Part shown: one piece after another, positions 9,634 through 18,307 of the stretch
Position numbering within the stretch: position 1 is the stretch's first letter
Layout of the letters: every line of letters starts with the position of its first letter
Assembly (NCBI GenBank): GCA_039680605.1
Contig: JBDKTA010000042.1
Coordinates: 1 to 55,358, forward strand
Origin: Planctomycetaceae bacterium
GTDB taxonomy: Bacteria > Planctomycetota > Phycisphaerae > SM23-33
Direction: 5' to 3'
Length of the DNA: 55,358 nucleotides
Notes under the pieces: model-generated
What the model was told of the DNA's origin: nothing
The model's database searches: none
What the model saw: only the letters and a program-made list of their open reading frames with translations
Program-made: the position numbers and the translations under genes

Positions 9634-10170
9634 ATGGGGAAGATATCTTGTCTTCAATGCGGAACGCGGAATGACGAGGAGGCCCAAGCCTGCAAGAAGT
9701 GCGGCAAGCCTATAGAGAGAATTGTGAAAGAGCCGGAGGAATTCGTCGCGTTCACACAACGAACACTGGAAGAATCCGGCGCTAACGAGCCGCGCAACGG
9801 AACAGGTATTATTCTTACGGTAATGATGGGCCCCAGCTTCCTCGCAGCTTTTTTCATGATCGCCTGGCTCCTGATCAGGTGGGAGAGCCCCAAGAATTCT
9901 TTTTGGTGGGTTCTGGGAGAGAATGCCTTCCTGGCGTTAACGTTTGTCGTCTTGGCGATAGTATCCAAGAGATACAGGGTCATAGCAGGAATTATTGGGC
10001 TGGTTCTGGTGGGACTGCTGGAAATGGGCACTGTATGGTTCATCATCATGAAAGACCTCTACACTTGGCCGTTCATTGGAGGAGCCATATTCAAGGCGGT
10101 CATTTTCCTGACGTTATTGGCCACGATGCCCGATGCGTTTCGCTTTGAAGAGAGCCTCAAGGCAAGGTAG
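9634..10170 (+). CDS. Zinc-ribbon membrane protein, function unknown
   Basis: A 178-residue protein. It starts with a zinc ribbon (CLQCG and CKKCG, about 12 residues apart) and then has four hydrophobic segments (about 65-85, 95-115, 118-137 and 145-165). The start ATG 9634 has GAGAAAGG upstream. Base composition is visibly less GC-rich than its neighbours, and it interrupts an otherwise consistent sugar-catabolic set, so it may be a later insertion. I do not recognise a specific family beyond zinc-ribbon membrane proteins. Confidence 0.75.
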   Translation: MGKISCLQCGTRNDEEAQACKKCGKPIERIVKEPEEFVAFTQRTLEESGANEPRNGTGIILTVMMGPSFLAAFFMIAWLLIRWESPKNSFWWVLGENAFLALTFVVLAIVSKRYRVIAGIIGLVLVGLLEMGTVWFIIMKDLYTWPFIGGAIFKAVIFLTLLATMPDAFRFEESLKAR

Positions 10171-10174
10171 AAGA

Positions 10175-11008
10175 ATGAGACGGTCGAACCTTGGACGAGC
10201 TGACTCAGTGGTGAACGTGGAGATCTTTCCGGATGCTCTGATCCTGGGGCAGTCGCTGGCGATGGAGATCCTCGCCGGCGTGACCGAGGGCGCTGCGGCG
10301 GGGCGGCGGTATCTGCTGGGCTGCCCCGGCGGGCGGAGCCTTAAGAGCACGTATGACGCGCTGGGCGAACTGGCTGCGGCGGCGCAGGCGGACCTTTCGG
10401 GCGTGGTCATCGTGATGATGGACAACTACGTCCTGCCCGACGGGCGGGGCGCCTTCACGCACTGCGACGACGAGGCACATTACAGTTGCCGGCGATTCGC
10501 GCTGCGGGAGATTCGCGACGTACTCAATGTCGGCCTGTCTGCCCAAAGGCAGGTGCCGTTGCAGAATGTGTGGCTGCCGGACCCGGCTGAACCGGCGGCG
10601 TACGATCGGCAAATCGCCCAGGCTGGCGGCGTGGACCTGTTCCTCACCGCCAGTGGCGCCAGCGACGGGCACGTGGCCTTCAACGCCCCGCCGGCGCCGG
10701 CCGACTCGCGCACGCGGATCATCACGCTGGCCGAAACGACGCGACGCGACAACCTCGGGACGTTCCCCGAGTTTGAGTCGCTCGACGAGGTGCCTCGCCA
10801 CGGCGTGTCGGTTGGCGTCGAGACGATCATCGAACTCTCGCGCCAGGTCGTGCTGGTGATTCACGGGGCGCACAAGGCCCCGGCCGTCGCCCGCCTCGCG
10901 GCCTGCAGCGACTACACCAGCGACTGGCCGGCGAGCCTGATCTTCCGCGCCATCGGCGGGCGGGTGCTGCTGGATGAATCCGCCGCTGTCGGATTGGGAA
11001 ACAACTGA
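10175..11008 (+). CDS. Glucosamine-6-phosphate deaminase/6-phosphogluconolactonase family protein (NagB-like)
   Basis: A 277-residue sugar-phosphate isomerase-fold protein. Family signs are LLGCPGGRSLKSTYDAL (phosphate loop), VVIVMMDNYVLPD (matching the MDEY of NagB), and GASDGHVAFN (matching G-x-G-x-DGHIAFNEP). The catalytic Asp of MDxY and the His of DGH are kept. NagB turns GlcN-6-P into fructose-6-P and ammonia. The gene lies 5 bases after the zinc-ribbon gene and before GH4, with the kinase upstream, so it fits amino-sugar use. A separate subfamily with another substrate is possible because several surrounding residues differ from classic NagB. Confidence 0.8.
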   Translation: MRRSNLGRADSVVNVEIFPDALILGQSLAMEILAGVTEGAAAGRRYLLGCPGGRSLKSTYDALGELAAAAQADLSGVVIVMMDNYVLPDGRGAFTHCDDEAHYSCRRFALREIRDVLNVGLSAQRQVPLQNVWLPDPAEPAAYDRQIAQAGGVDLFLTASGASDGHVAFNAPPAPADSRTRIITLAETTRRDNLGTFPEFESLDEVPRHGVSVGVETIIELSRQVVLVIHGAHKAPAVARLAACSDYTSDWPASLIFRAIGGRVLLDESAAVGLGNN

Positions 11009-11048
11009 CCAATGCCTCTGTGGTGAGTTTTGCGAGAACGGAACAACC

Positions 11049-12326
11049 ATGAAGAGCGGATTGAACGTTTGCATCGTTGGCGCGGGCAGCAGCTACACGC
11101 CTGAACTGATCGCCGGACTGATCGCGCAGTCGCGAGCCGGGCTGGCAGTGGGCGAGGTGCGGCTGGTGGATGTCGACGCGCGGCGGCTGGGGATCATGGC
11201 CGCCCTGTCGCAGCGCATGTTGAACCCGGCCGGCTGCAACGTCATGCTCCACAGCGGTCTGGAACTGGAGGCGATGCTTTCGGGGGCGGATTTCGTCATC
11301 ACGCAGATCCGCGTCGGCGGCATGAAGTCGCGGTACATTGACGAGTCGGTCCCGCTCAAGTACGGCCTCATCGGGCAGGAGACCACCGGCCCCGGCGGGA
11401 TGTTCAAGGCCCTGCGCACGATCGGGCCGATGCTCGACGTCGCCCGCTGCGTCGAGCGCGTCTGCCCGCAGGCGTTCATCCTCAACTACACCAACCCCAG
11501 CGGGATCATCACCGAAGCCGTCAGCCGCCACAGCGGCGCCCGCATCATCGGCCTGTGCAGCGGCATGCCCGGCATCCAGGAAGATATGGTCCGCCGTCTG
11601 GCCGGGACGTATCCGGATCTCAAAACCTACTGCGCAGGGCTCAACCACCTGGGGTTCGTGCATAAGTTCATCGCCGGTGGCCGCGATGTCTCCGCCGCAG
11701 CGATGGCCGAACTGATCGCCCAGATGCGAGCCGAGGGCAGCGAGAACAGTCTCGACTGGGCAAGCATGCTCGAGGCCCTGGGCGCCTGGCCCATCGCGTA
11801 CATCCACTATTTCCTGCACCGGCGGCGCATGGTCGAGCACGCCCAGGCCGCCCCGCGAACGCGGGCGCAGGATATCGAGGAGATCGAGCGGCAGGTCTTT
11901 GACCAGGCCGCCGATCCGAGTTGCAGCGACAAGCCCGACGCCCTCCAGCGCCGCGGCGGGGGCGGCTACGCCAATATCACCTTCGAGACCATGCGGGCCA
12001 TCGTCGACAACACCGGCGCCGAGTTGACCGTCAGCACGCCCAATCGCGGCGCCGTCGAGGGCATCGAGCCTGCCGCCGTGGTGGAAGTCACCTGCCGAGT
12101 GGACGCCGCCGGCGCCGCGCCCATCCCCGTTGGCCCGCTGCCCCTGGCGTGGCGCGGGCTCGTGCTGGCTGTCAAAGCATACGAAACGCTCACAGTCGAG
12201 GCCGCCGTCACACGCAGCCGTACGACCGCAATCCGGGCCCTGATGAACCACCCGCTGGTGGGCGATCTGGACGCGGCAACGAAAGTCGTGGACGAAATGC
12301 TCGCGGCCCATGGCTTGACCTATTGA
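11049..12326 (+). CDS. GH4-family NAD-dependent glycosidase (6-phospho-glycosidase or alpha-galactosidase type)
   Basis: GH4 enzymes cleave glycosides by a redox mechanism using NAD+ and a divalent metal, usually on phosphorylated disaccharides in the cytoplasm. This 425-residue protein has the Rossmann start CIVGAGSSYTPEL and LVDVD, the ITQIRVGG strand, and NYTNPSG. The metal ligands are Cys170 in GLCSGMPG and His200 in GLNHLG. It ends a run of genes with the kinase and NagB-like protein. With no PTS gene in view, the phosphorylated substrate would have to come from the kinase; this is inferred. Confidence 0.9.
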   Translation: MKSGLNVCIVGAGSSYTPELIAGLIAQSRAGLAVGEVRLVDVDARRLGIMAALSQRMLNPAGCNVMLHSGLELEAMLSGADFVITQIRVGGMKSRYIDESVPLKYGLIGQETTGPGGMFKALRTIGPMLDVARCVERVCPQAFILNYTNPSGIITEAVSRHSGARIIGLCSGMPGIQEDMVRRLAGTYPDLKTYCAGLNHLGFVHKFIAGGRDVSAAAMAELIAQMRAEGSENSLDWASMLEALGAWPIAYIHYFLHRRRMVEHAQAAPRTRAQDIEEIERQVFDQAADPSCSDKPDALQRRGGGGYANITFETMRAIVDNTGAELTVSTPNRGAVEGIEPAAVVEVTCRVDAAGAAPIPVGPLPLAWRGLVLAVKAYETLTVEAAVTRSRTTAIRALMNHPLVGDLDAATKVVDEMLAAHGLTY

Positions 12327-12507
12327 GTTCTCGACATAGAGACGCAGAGGGACAGAGGGGGGAAGAATGGAATAATGGAATGATGACGCGAGCGAACGGC
12401 CTTCATGGGCCTCGATGTTCATGCAGCCCGTCGAATAAGTCGATATGCTAAGATAGACGCTGCCGTGGCGGAGCTTTGCGCCGCGGCTGAGACTTGAGGT
12501 TGCCTCC

Positions 12508-12753
12508 ATGCCAAAACGCCCGATGTGCCTGGCGGGATTCGTCCTGATCGTTGTGCTGGTGCTGACGCCCCAGCCGGCGCAGGCGTATATCGACCCGGGC
12601 ACCGGCAGCTTGATCCTGCAGGTCGTCGCCGCGACGCTGCTGGGCGTGCTGCTGGGGGTCAAGCTGTTTCTGCGGCAGATCGTCGCGGCTGTGGCGGGAC
12701 TGTTCAGGGGCAAGAGCCGCCACGCTCAGCCGACGCAGGAGCGCCCTAAATGA
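12508..12753 (+). CDS. Small YIDPGTGS-type membrane protein
   Basis: An 81-residue protein with an N-terminal hydrophobic signal or helix (AGFVLIVVLVLTPQPAQA), the motif AYIDPGTGSLILQ at about 27-39, a second helix (AATLLGVLLGVKLFL) and a basic tail. The motif marks a widespread small family of unknown function found in many bacteria. Its TGA overlaps the ATG of the downstream methyltransferase, so the pair is coupled. The 180-bp space before it shows TAAGAT at about 12448 as a possible -10 and nothing else. Confidence 0.8.
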   Translation: MPKRPMCLAGFVLIVVLVLTPQPAQAYIDPGTGSLILQVVAATLLGVLLGVKLFLRQIVAAVAGLFRGKSRHAQPTQERPK

Positions 12754-14150
12754 GCGGTCCGCGACAGGCCGCCTCCTTTCGCGACCCCAGCGGATTCCTG
12801 TTCACTCGCGACGGTGTGCTGTATCGCCAGGTCAACCATCGCTACGCTCAGCACTATGACCTGCTGATGAAGTCCGGGCTGTGTGACGATCTGGTCGGGC
12901 GCGGGCTCATGCTCGCCCACGAGGAAGCTCCGGCCGATCTGGCCTGCGAGCCGCCGGCGTACAAGGTGCTGCAGCCGCAACCTGCAGACTTCATCTCCTA
13001 CCCCTACGAGTGGTGCTTCAGCCAACTCCAGGACGCCGCCCTGGCGACGCTGGAGATTCAGTCCCGCGCCGTTGAAAAGGGAATGACCCTCAAAGACGCC
13101 AGCGCGTACAACATCGCCTTCCATCGCGGGCGGCCGGTGCTGATCGACACGCTGAGCTTCGAGCCCATGCCCCAGCCGCGCCCCTGGGTGGCGTATCGCC
13201 AGTTCTGCCAGCACTTCCTGGCGCCGCTGGCCCTGGCGGCCCGGCGCGACATGCGCCTGACACAACTGCTGCGGGTGCATATCGACGGCGTGCCGCTGGA
13301 CTTGGCGTCGCGCTTGCTGGACTGGCCAAGCCGCCTGCGCCTGGGCTTGCAGATTCACCTCCACGCGCACGCCCGCTGCCAGCGCCGCCACCAGAACGAC
13401 GCCGCTGCCCCAGCTGCCGCCCTTCGCCCCATGAGCCGCCGCGCCCTGATGGGTCTGCTCGACAATCTGCGAGCGACGGTCGCGGGATTGAAGTGGCGGC
13501 CTTTCGCCAGCGCATGGTCCGGCTATTACGACGACACCAACTACACCCCCGCCGCGATGGCCGACAAGAAGCGCCTCGTGGACGAGATGATCGGCGAGGC
13601 CGCGCCGGCCACTGTCTGGGACCTCGGCGCCAACAGGGGGCTGTTCAGCCGCCTGGCGTCGCGGCACGGCATCTTCACAGCGGCCATGGACATGGACTTT
13701 GCGGCTGTCGAGAGCAACTATCGCCAGGCGCGCGACGAGAAAGACCCGCACCTTCTGCCGCTGGCGATGGACTTGACCAATCCGTCGGCGGCTATCGGAT
13801 GGGCGGGACAGGAGCGGATGAGCCTGGCCCAGCGCGGCCCGGCCGATCTGGTGCTGGCGTTGGCGCTGGTGCATCATCTGGCCATCGGCAACAACGTGCC
13901 GCTTGGTCAGGTGGCCCGGTACCTGGCGAGCCTGGGGCGGCGGCTCGTCATCGAGTTCGTCCCCAAGGCTGATTCCCAGGTGCAGCGCCTGCTGGCCAGC
14001 CGCGAGGATGTTTTCAGCGAATACTCGCAGGAAGCCTTCGAGAAGCACTTCGGGGAGTTCTTCAGCGTTACCCGGCGCCAGCCTATCGCGGACTCGCAGC
14101 GAACGCTCTACGCCATGACCGTAGCGGCTGGTCCGCAGTTACTGAAGTGA
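12750..14150 (+). CDS. Class I SAM-dependent methyltransferase with long N-terminal domain
   Basis: A 466-residue protein. Residues 1-230 form a domain with GVLYRQVNHRYAQHYDLLM and a DASAYNI/IDTLSFEP segment that looks kinase-like (Asn after DASAYN, then an acidic strand). The methyltransferase is C-terminal: motif I VWDLGANRGLFSRLA at about 289, an acidic loop MDMD, and VLALALVHHL near 373. The target is unknown; comparable proteins occur with the YIDPGTGS protein, as here, with a 4-bp overlap. A role in modifying a surface or lipid-linked molecule is a guess. Confidence 0.8.
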   Translation: MSGPRQAASFRDPSGFLFTRDGVLYRQVNHRYAQHYDLLMKSGLCDDLVGRGLMLAHEEAPADLACEPPAYKVLQPQPADFISYPYEWCFSQLQDAALATLEIQSRAVEKGMTLKDASAYNIAFHRGRPVLIDTLSFEPMPQPRPWVAYRQFCQHFLAPLALAARRDMRLTQLLRVHIDGVPLDLASRLLDWPSRLRLGLQIHLHAHARCQRRHQNDAAAPAAALRPMSRRALMGLLDNLRATVAGLKWRPFASAWSGYYDDTNYTPAAMADKKRLVDEMIGEAAPATVWDLGANRGLFSRLASRHGIFTAAMDMDFAAVESNYRQARDEKDPHLLPLAMDLTNPSAAIGWAGQERMSLAQRGPADLVLALALVHHLAIGNNVPLGQVARYLASLGRRLVIEFVPKADSQVQRLLASREDVFSEYSQEAFEKHFGEFFSVTRRQPIADSQRTLYAMTVAAGPQLLK

Positions 14151-14167
14151 CCCGATTCCGCAGATGG

Positions 14168-14191
14168 AGCCCCTAGACTGAAACAGGGGCT
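14168..14191 (+). terminator. Possible hairpin terminator
   Basis: AGCCCC and GGGGCT pair across a 12-base loop just after the methyltransferase stop. There is no T-run, so the call is weak. Confidence 0.3.
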
Positions 14192-14229
14192 GCCCAGAGG
14201 GCCAGTTCCACTTTAGAGGGGGAGGAGCC

Positions 14230-14592
14230 ATGAATACCCGATATGTCTGGACGCTTGCGGTTGCGACCGTTCTGGCCTGGGGCGCCTTCGCAGCAGTGCT
14301 GGCGCAGTATCCGCCTGTTCCTCCCGGACAGGTGAATCAGACGAACGCGTCGCCCACGCCGGTCCCGCCTCCCGAGGACGCCACGGTAGGGGCGGTCGCT
14401 CCGCCGGTGGCAGAAGTTTACCGCTGCGAGGAACTGACGCGCCGGTTGCGGCAGATACTGGATCAGGCCAAGGCCGCCTCGGACGCCCAGGATTCGCGGG
14501 CGGCGTCGGGGCACATCGCCCGGGCCATCGAACTGCTGGCTGAACAGGGTCCTAAGCAATGGCAGCGTCGCGAGCAGGCGGACGTGCCGTAG
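14230..14592 (+). CDS. Small secreted protein, function unknown
   Basis: A 120-residue protein with a signal peptide (WTLAVATVLAWGAFAAVLA), a Pro-rich linker (about 27-55) and a C-terminal helix pair (about 65-105) with RCEELTRRLRQIL. A strong ribosome site (GAGGGGGAGGAG) precedes the ATG. The HD-GYP gene follows after about 100 bases. I do not recognise a family. Confidence 0.65.
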   Translation: MNTRYVWTLAVATVLAWGAFAAVLAQYPPVPPGQVNQTNASPTPVPPPEDATVGAVAPPVAEVYRCEELTRRLRQILDQAKAASDAQDSRAASGHIARAIELLAEQGPKQWQRREQADVP

Positions 14593-14689
14593 CGGCGAGG
14601 CTGTGCCAGATTTCTACATTTTTCCGCGCCTGACGGGGATTTCAGATTGTAGATTTCCGCTGAGGTCGGAGAAGGGCGCGGAAAAGGAA

Positions 14690-15535
14690 ATGCTGGACAT
14701 CACTCGACTGAAAATTCTGTCCGAGACGTCCGAGATGCTGCGTGCAGCCTGCGTTTCGGTAGTGGCGATGATCGCCGCCTCGGCGGCGATGGCACTGGCG
14801 GGCACGCCGGACGGCAAGGCGCTGGCGGCGGCTGCGATGGCGCTGATCGCGGGGGCCTTGGTGGTGCAGGTCTACTGGGCGGTGCGGCAGTCGCGACGCT
14901 CGGACGAGCGCCGCCGCCAGGCGGCATCCGACGCCGAGGAACATTACGCCCAGGTGCTGTATCGGATTATGAACTTCGTCGAAGCCCGCGACCAATACTG
15001 GAGCGGGCACAGCGAGCGCGTGGCCAAGTTGACCGAGCACCTGGCCCGGCGCATGGGGCTGGATGAGGCGATGTGCCGCAAGCTTCACATGGCCGGGCGG
15101 TTGCATGACATCGGCATGATTGCCATGCCCGAGGACCTGATCAAGCGCAACGCCTTGCTGGGCGTGGACGACTACCGCCGCCTCATGCCGCACAGCCAGA
15201 TCTCGTACGACGTGCTCAAACCGATGACGCTGCTGACCGACGTGCTGGGGGCGGTCAAGCATCATCACGAGCGCATGAACGGCACGGGATATCCTGACGG
15301 GCTGGCCGGGGCGGAAATCCCCCTGTCGGCGCGCATCCTGGCGGCGGCCGACGCCTACGATGCGATGACGCACGACCGCCCGCAGCGCCGGGCGATGACG
15401 GCAGGGGGGGCCATCGCGGAGCTGCGCCGCTGCTCGCCGGCGGGGTACGACCGGGCGGTGGTCGACGCCCTGGCGGATATCATCAACGTGACAATGCTGG
15501 AAAACCGCCCCGCCCCGGTGGCGGTCGAGGACTGA
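14690..15535 (+). CDS. Membrane-anchored HD-GYP domain phosphodiesterase
   Basis: HD-GYP proteins hydrolyse cyclic di-GMP. This 281-residue protein has two N-terminal membrane helices (about 17-40 and 44-64), a short linker and the domain. Conserved residues are HSERV (first His), LHDIG, HHHERMNGTGYP and ADAYDAMT, so the metal site and the HHExxxGxGYP signature are present. The ATG at 14690 begins a plausible anchor; GTG 14603 and ATG 14735 are in-frame alternatives. There is no receiver domain, so input is probably through the membrane segment. Confidence 0.88.
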   Translation: MLDITRLKILSETSEMLRAACVSVVAMIAASAAMALAGTPDGKALAAAAMALIAGALVVQVYWAVRQSRRSDERRRQAASDAEEHYAQVLYRIMNFVEARDQYWSGHSERVAKLTEHLARRMGLDEAMCRKLHMAGRLHDIGMIAMPEDLIKRNALLGVDDYRRLMPHSQISYDVLKPMTLLTDVLGAVKHHHERMNGTGYPDGLAGAEIPLSARILAAADAYDAMTHDRPQRRAMTAGGAIAELRRCSPAGYDRAVVDALADIINVTMLENRPAPVAVED

Positions 15536-15572
15536 TTTGCGTTACAGGTCGGAGTACTTGTCTGGGCGGCAG

Positions 15573-15598
15573 GGCCGGCGTTGAACCCGACGCCGGCC
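15573..15598. terminator. Hairpin between HD-GYP gene and csrA
   Basis: GGCCGGCGT and ACGCCGGCC form a 9-bp perfect stem between convergent genes, serving either strand. On the plus strand it is followed by TTGCTGTTT. Confidence 0.6.
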
Positions 15599-15632
15599 TT
15601 GCTGTTTCCAGCGAAAAAGCCGCGAGACTCGA

Positions 15633-15884
15633 TCATTCGTTGCCGGTGTTGTTTCCGGAAGGGGACTCCTCGGGTCGGCCCTGCTTGCGTCCGGCGAGCG
15701 ACTCGACGTGTCCGGGGCCTTGCTGGCCTTTCATGGCTTCGTAGATTTCCTCGCGGTGGACGGGGATATGCGCCGGGGCCTCAATGCCCAGGCGCACCTT
15801 GTCGCCGCGGATGTCCACGACGGTGATCTTGATGTCATCGCCGATCTTAATGGATTGATCGCGTTGTCGAGACAGCACCAGCAT
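15633..15884 (-). CDS. csrA: Carbon storage regulator CsrA
   Basis: A dimeric RNA-binding protein that blocks or alters translation at GGA-containing leaders. The N-terminal 60 residues match the family (MLVLSRQRDQSIKIGDDI, VRLGIEAPAHIPVHREEIY), with Arg44-equivalent basic residues kept. The C-terminal extension of about 22 residues is polar and variable; length is 83. AAGGAG sits 8 bases before the ATG. It is not beside flagellar genes here. Confidence 0.97.
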   Translation of the reverse strand: MLVLSRQRDQSIKIGDDIKITVVDIRGDKVRLGIEAPAHIPVHREEIYEAMKGQQGPGHVESLAGRKQGRPEESPSGNNTGNE

Positions 15885-16054
15885 CCGAGGCTCCTTCCAC
15901 GGATCGCCCGCGCGGCAGCATATCGGCCCACATACGTGGGGTCCGCTCAGCGTTCCTGAAACCTGGCCACGGATTTTATCGGCCAGACGGACCGCCGACG
16001 TGAGAACCTTTCCGAGAATCTGAAAAATGCCGGGAAAAGAAGATCCTCGATCCC

Positions 16055-16103
16055 AGGTCCTCGATCCTAGGGTTCCCGCCCGAGGATCTAGGATCGAGGA
16101 CCT
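16055..16103. repeat. 16-bp perfect inverted repeat with CTCGATCC repeats
   Basis: Bases 16055-16070 (AGGTCCTCGATCCTAG) are the exact reverse complement of 16088-16103. More copies of TCCTCGATCC flank the left arm. It lies in the csrA-mtnA intergenic space, about 170 bp from csrA and 66 bp before mtnA. It may be a repeat element or an RNA hairpin. Confidence 0.75.
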
Positions 16104-16168
16104 TAGGATCGTTTCATGCCCGCGATATTTTGATTTTCCATGATGGCATCTTGCGTTACGTTGTGGGC

Positions 16169-17245
16169 ATGAATGCCATTGAAAATCTCAAACCGCCGGT
16201 CAAAGTCGTGGAGTGGGTCGGCGACGCCGTCCGCGGGCACTTGCGGATGCTCGACCAGACCCGCCTGCCCAACGAAACCCTCTTCATCGACTGCAAGGAC
16301 GCCCAGGCCGTCTGGGACGCCATCAAGCGTCTTGCCGTCCGCGGCGCGCCGGCCATCGGGGTGGCCGCCGGGTACGGTATGGTCGTGGCGTCCCAGTGGG
16401 TGCCCGACGGCAACGATTTTCAGACGGGTATGGAGGCGGCGGGGGAATATCTCAAGAGCTCGCGCCCAACGGCAGTGAATCTCGAATGGGCGGTACACCG
16501 CGTGCTGGCGCGCTGCCAGCGGGTGCTCAGCCAGGACTTCAACGAATATCGCAAGGCGATGCTGGAAGAGGCCCAGGCCATTCACGCCGAGGACGAGGCG
16601 ATGTGCCTGGCGATCGCCCGCAACGCCGCCCCGCTGGTGCAGCGCTGCAGCGGCGTGATGACGCACTGCAACGCCGGCGCGCTGGCGACGGCCGGAATCG
16701 GCACCGCCACCGCCGGCATGTACGCCGCTCACTCGGCCGGTCACGCCTTCACGGTCTACTGCGACGAGACTCGCCCGCTGCTGCAGGGCAGCCGATTGAC
16801 CGCCTGGGAGCTGGCGGCCGCGGGCATCGATGCGGTGGTCATCACCGACAACATGTCCGCCCAGGTCATGCGCGAGGGGCGGGTGCAGATGGTCGTCGTC
16901 GGGGCCGACCGCATCGCCGCCAACGGCGACGCGGCCAATAAGATCGGCACGTACGGTCTGGCGATCGTGGCCAAGCGCCACAACGTGCCCTTCTACGTGG
17001 CGGCTCCGTACAGCACGTTCGACCTGAACCTGCCTTCCGGCGAGGGCATCCCGATCGAGCAGCGCGGCAGCGACGAGATCACCGAAGGCTTCGGCCGCCG
17101 CACCGCTCCGCAGAACATCCGCACGTATTCCCCCGCCTTCGACGTCACGCCCGCCGAGTTGATCACCGGCATCATCACCGACCGCGGGATCATCAGTCCG
17201 GTGACGACGGAGAATGTCAGAAAAGTTGTGAGTGGTGAGTTGTGA
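16169..17245 (+). CDS. mtnA: S-methyl-5-thioribose-1-phosphate isomerase
   Basis: MtnA converts methylthioribose-1-phosphate to methylthioribulose-1-phosphate in the methionine salvage pathway. The 358-residue protein matches the eIF2B-alpha-like family: VEWV and MLDQTRLP at the start, RGAPAIGVAAGYG at about 55-68, MTHCNAGALATAG with the catalytic Cys, and VVVGADRIAANGDAANKIGTY with the catalytic Asp. ATG 16169 gives the usual N-terminus; an ATG-less extension to 16130 has no support. No other salvage gene lies nearby. Confidence 0.95.
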   Translation: MNAIENLKPPVKVVEWVGDAVRGHLRMLDQTRLPNETLFIDCKDAQAVWDAIKRLAVRGAPAIGVAAGYGMVVASQWVPDGNDFQTGMEAAGEYLKSSRPTAVNLEWAVHRVLARCQRVLSQDFNEYRKAMLEEAQAIHAEDEAMCLAIARNAAPLVQRCSGVMTHCNAGALATAGIGTATAGMYAAHSAGHAFTVYCDETRPLLQGSRLTAWELAAAGIDAVVITDNMSAQVMREGRVQMVVVGADRIAANGDAANKIGTYGLAIVAKRHNVPFYVAAPYSTFDLNLPSGEGIPIEQRGSDEITEGFGRRTAPQNIRTYSPAFDVTPAELITGIITDRGIISPVTTENVRKVVSGEL

Positions 17246-17287
17246 GTGGGGGTGCGGGCAGCGGCGATAGAAAAACGCGGGGTGGCA

Positions 17288-17312
17288 TGGCGACAGGCGT
17301 AGCGGGTCGCCG
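17288..17312. repeat. Short hairpin repeat (TGGCGACa...GTCGCC family)
   Basis: An imperfect palindrome pairing TGGCGAC with GTCGCCG. A near copy is at 43301-43325. Both are in the gap after a gene. Confidence 0.6.
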
Positions 17313-17402
17313 TGGGCAGGCGAAGTCAAGGTGTCGCCGTGGCCAATTTCTTGTACTTCTGCGATCTCCGCATTCTCGGCGGTGGATATCCGGGATAGAC
17401 AG

Positions 17403-18155
17403 TCATCTTCCGGCAACGGAAGATTGCGTGATCTGGGCCATCAGGCGGCGGCAGGCGGCTTGGAGGTCTTTCATTGCGCCGGCGGAAGCGTCTTTGGCCA
17501 GTTCATCTCTGCGCTGTTGCTCGTAGGCGGCGGGATATTCCTTTTTCAGGAGGCAGTCGCCGGTAGCCGTGCCGAGGATGGCGCCGGTGCGGCAGTCCAG
17601 CAGGACGGCCTGGGCGACCGTCTTGTACTCGCTGACGTTGCCCGGCACGGTCCACAGGCCGATGATCGTGCAGTACAGGATCGCCGCGTCGGTGGTGTTG
17701 GAAACCTCGCTGTCGGCTTGCAGATACACCAGCAGCAGTTCGCAGCCCATTGCCGCGGCAGACTGTCGCAGCGAGTGCAGCGTGGGCCTCTCGCTGTGGT
17801 GGACCAGCGGCGTGATCGGGCGGATGCCGTGGATGATCTTGCGGTCGGGGCAGATGGCTTCCCATGCGTTGAGTTCCGCCGCGTCGATCGGCGTCAGGTA
17901 AGGCTGAAAACCCGAGCAGTGGCTCTTCAGCGGCGCCAGGGCGATCGAGGCCGGCAGCTTGGCCGATATCTTCGCGTCCAGCCTGCGGGCGATGTCGGCG
18001 TCGGTCAGCGACTCCTCGATCTGGCTGACATGGCGCGGTTCGCTGACCACACCGGCGCGGACCATGTCGGCCACCGGAGGTTCCATGGCGTTGTGCGAGG
18101 CGCATCCGGTCATGACGGCGGAGAGCAATCCCCAGAGGCACAATGCAGTTTTCAT
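17403..18155 (-). CDS. Lipoprotein, function unknown
   Basis: A 250-residue protein with a lipoprotein signal (LLSAVMTGC, lipobox Cys at 18). The mature part has SEYKTVAQAVLLDCRTGAILGTATGDCL at about 180-205, a pattern seen in uncharacterised planctomycete lipoproteins that resemble outer-membrane-linked assembly proteins. It is divergent from the ECF sigma gene with a 152-bp gap that probably holds both promoters. No function is assigned. Confidence 0.75.
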   Translation of the reverse strand: MKTALCLWGLLSAVMTGCASHNAMEPPVADMVRAGVVSEPRHVSQIEESLTDADIARRLDAKISAKLPASIALAPLKSHCSGFQPYLTPIDAAELNAWEAICPDRKIIHGIRPITPLVHHSERPTLHSLRQSAAAMGCELLLVYLQADSEVSNTTDAAILYCTIIGLWTVPGNVSEYKTVAQAVLLDCRTGAILGTATGDCLLKKEYPAAYEQQRRDELAKDASAGAMKDLQAACRRLMAQITQSSVAGR

Positions 18156-18307
18156 TCGAGAGTCCTTTCGGCCGCTTGAGGGTGCGGCATTGCATGTCTG
18201 TATTCGCCCGGGGTGTGCGGTGCGCAGGAATTCCCAAAGGTTTCGCCACGCATTTCGCGATTGCCACTGCCGGTGCGGGCGTCTATGCTAATGCTTTCGA
18301 AGCTGTT

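Noticed and set aside
15885-16168. SAM or other riboswitch upstream of mtnA
   Set aside because: Only a repeat-like hairpin is seen; no conserved riboswitch core could be identified by eye.
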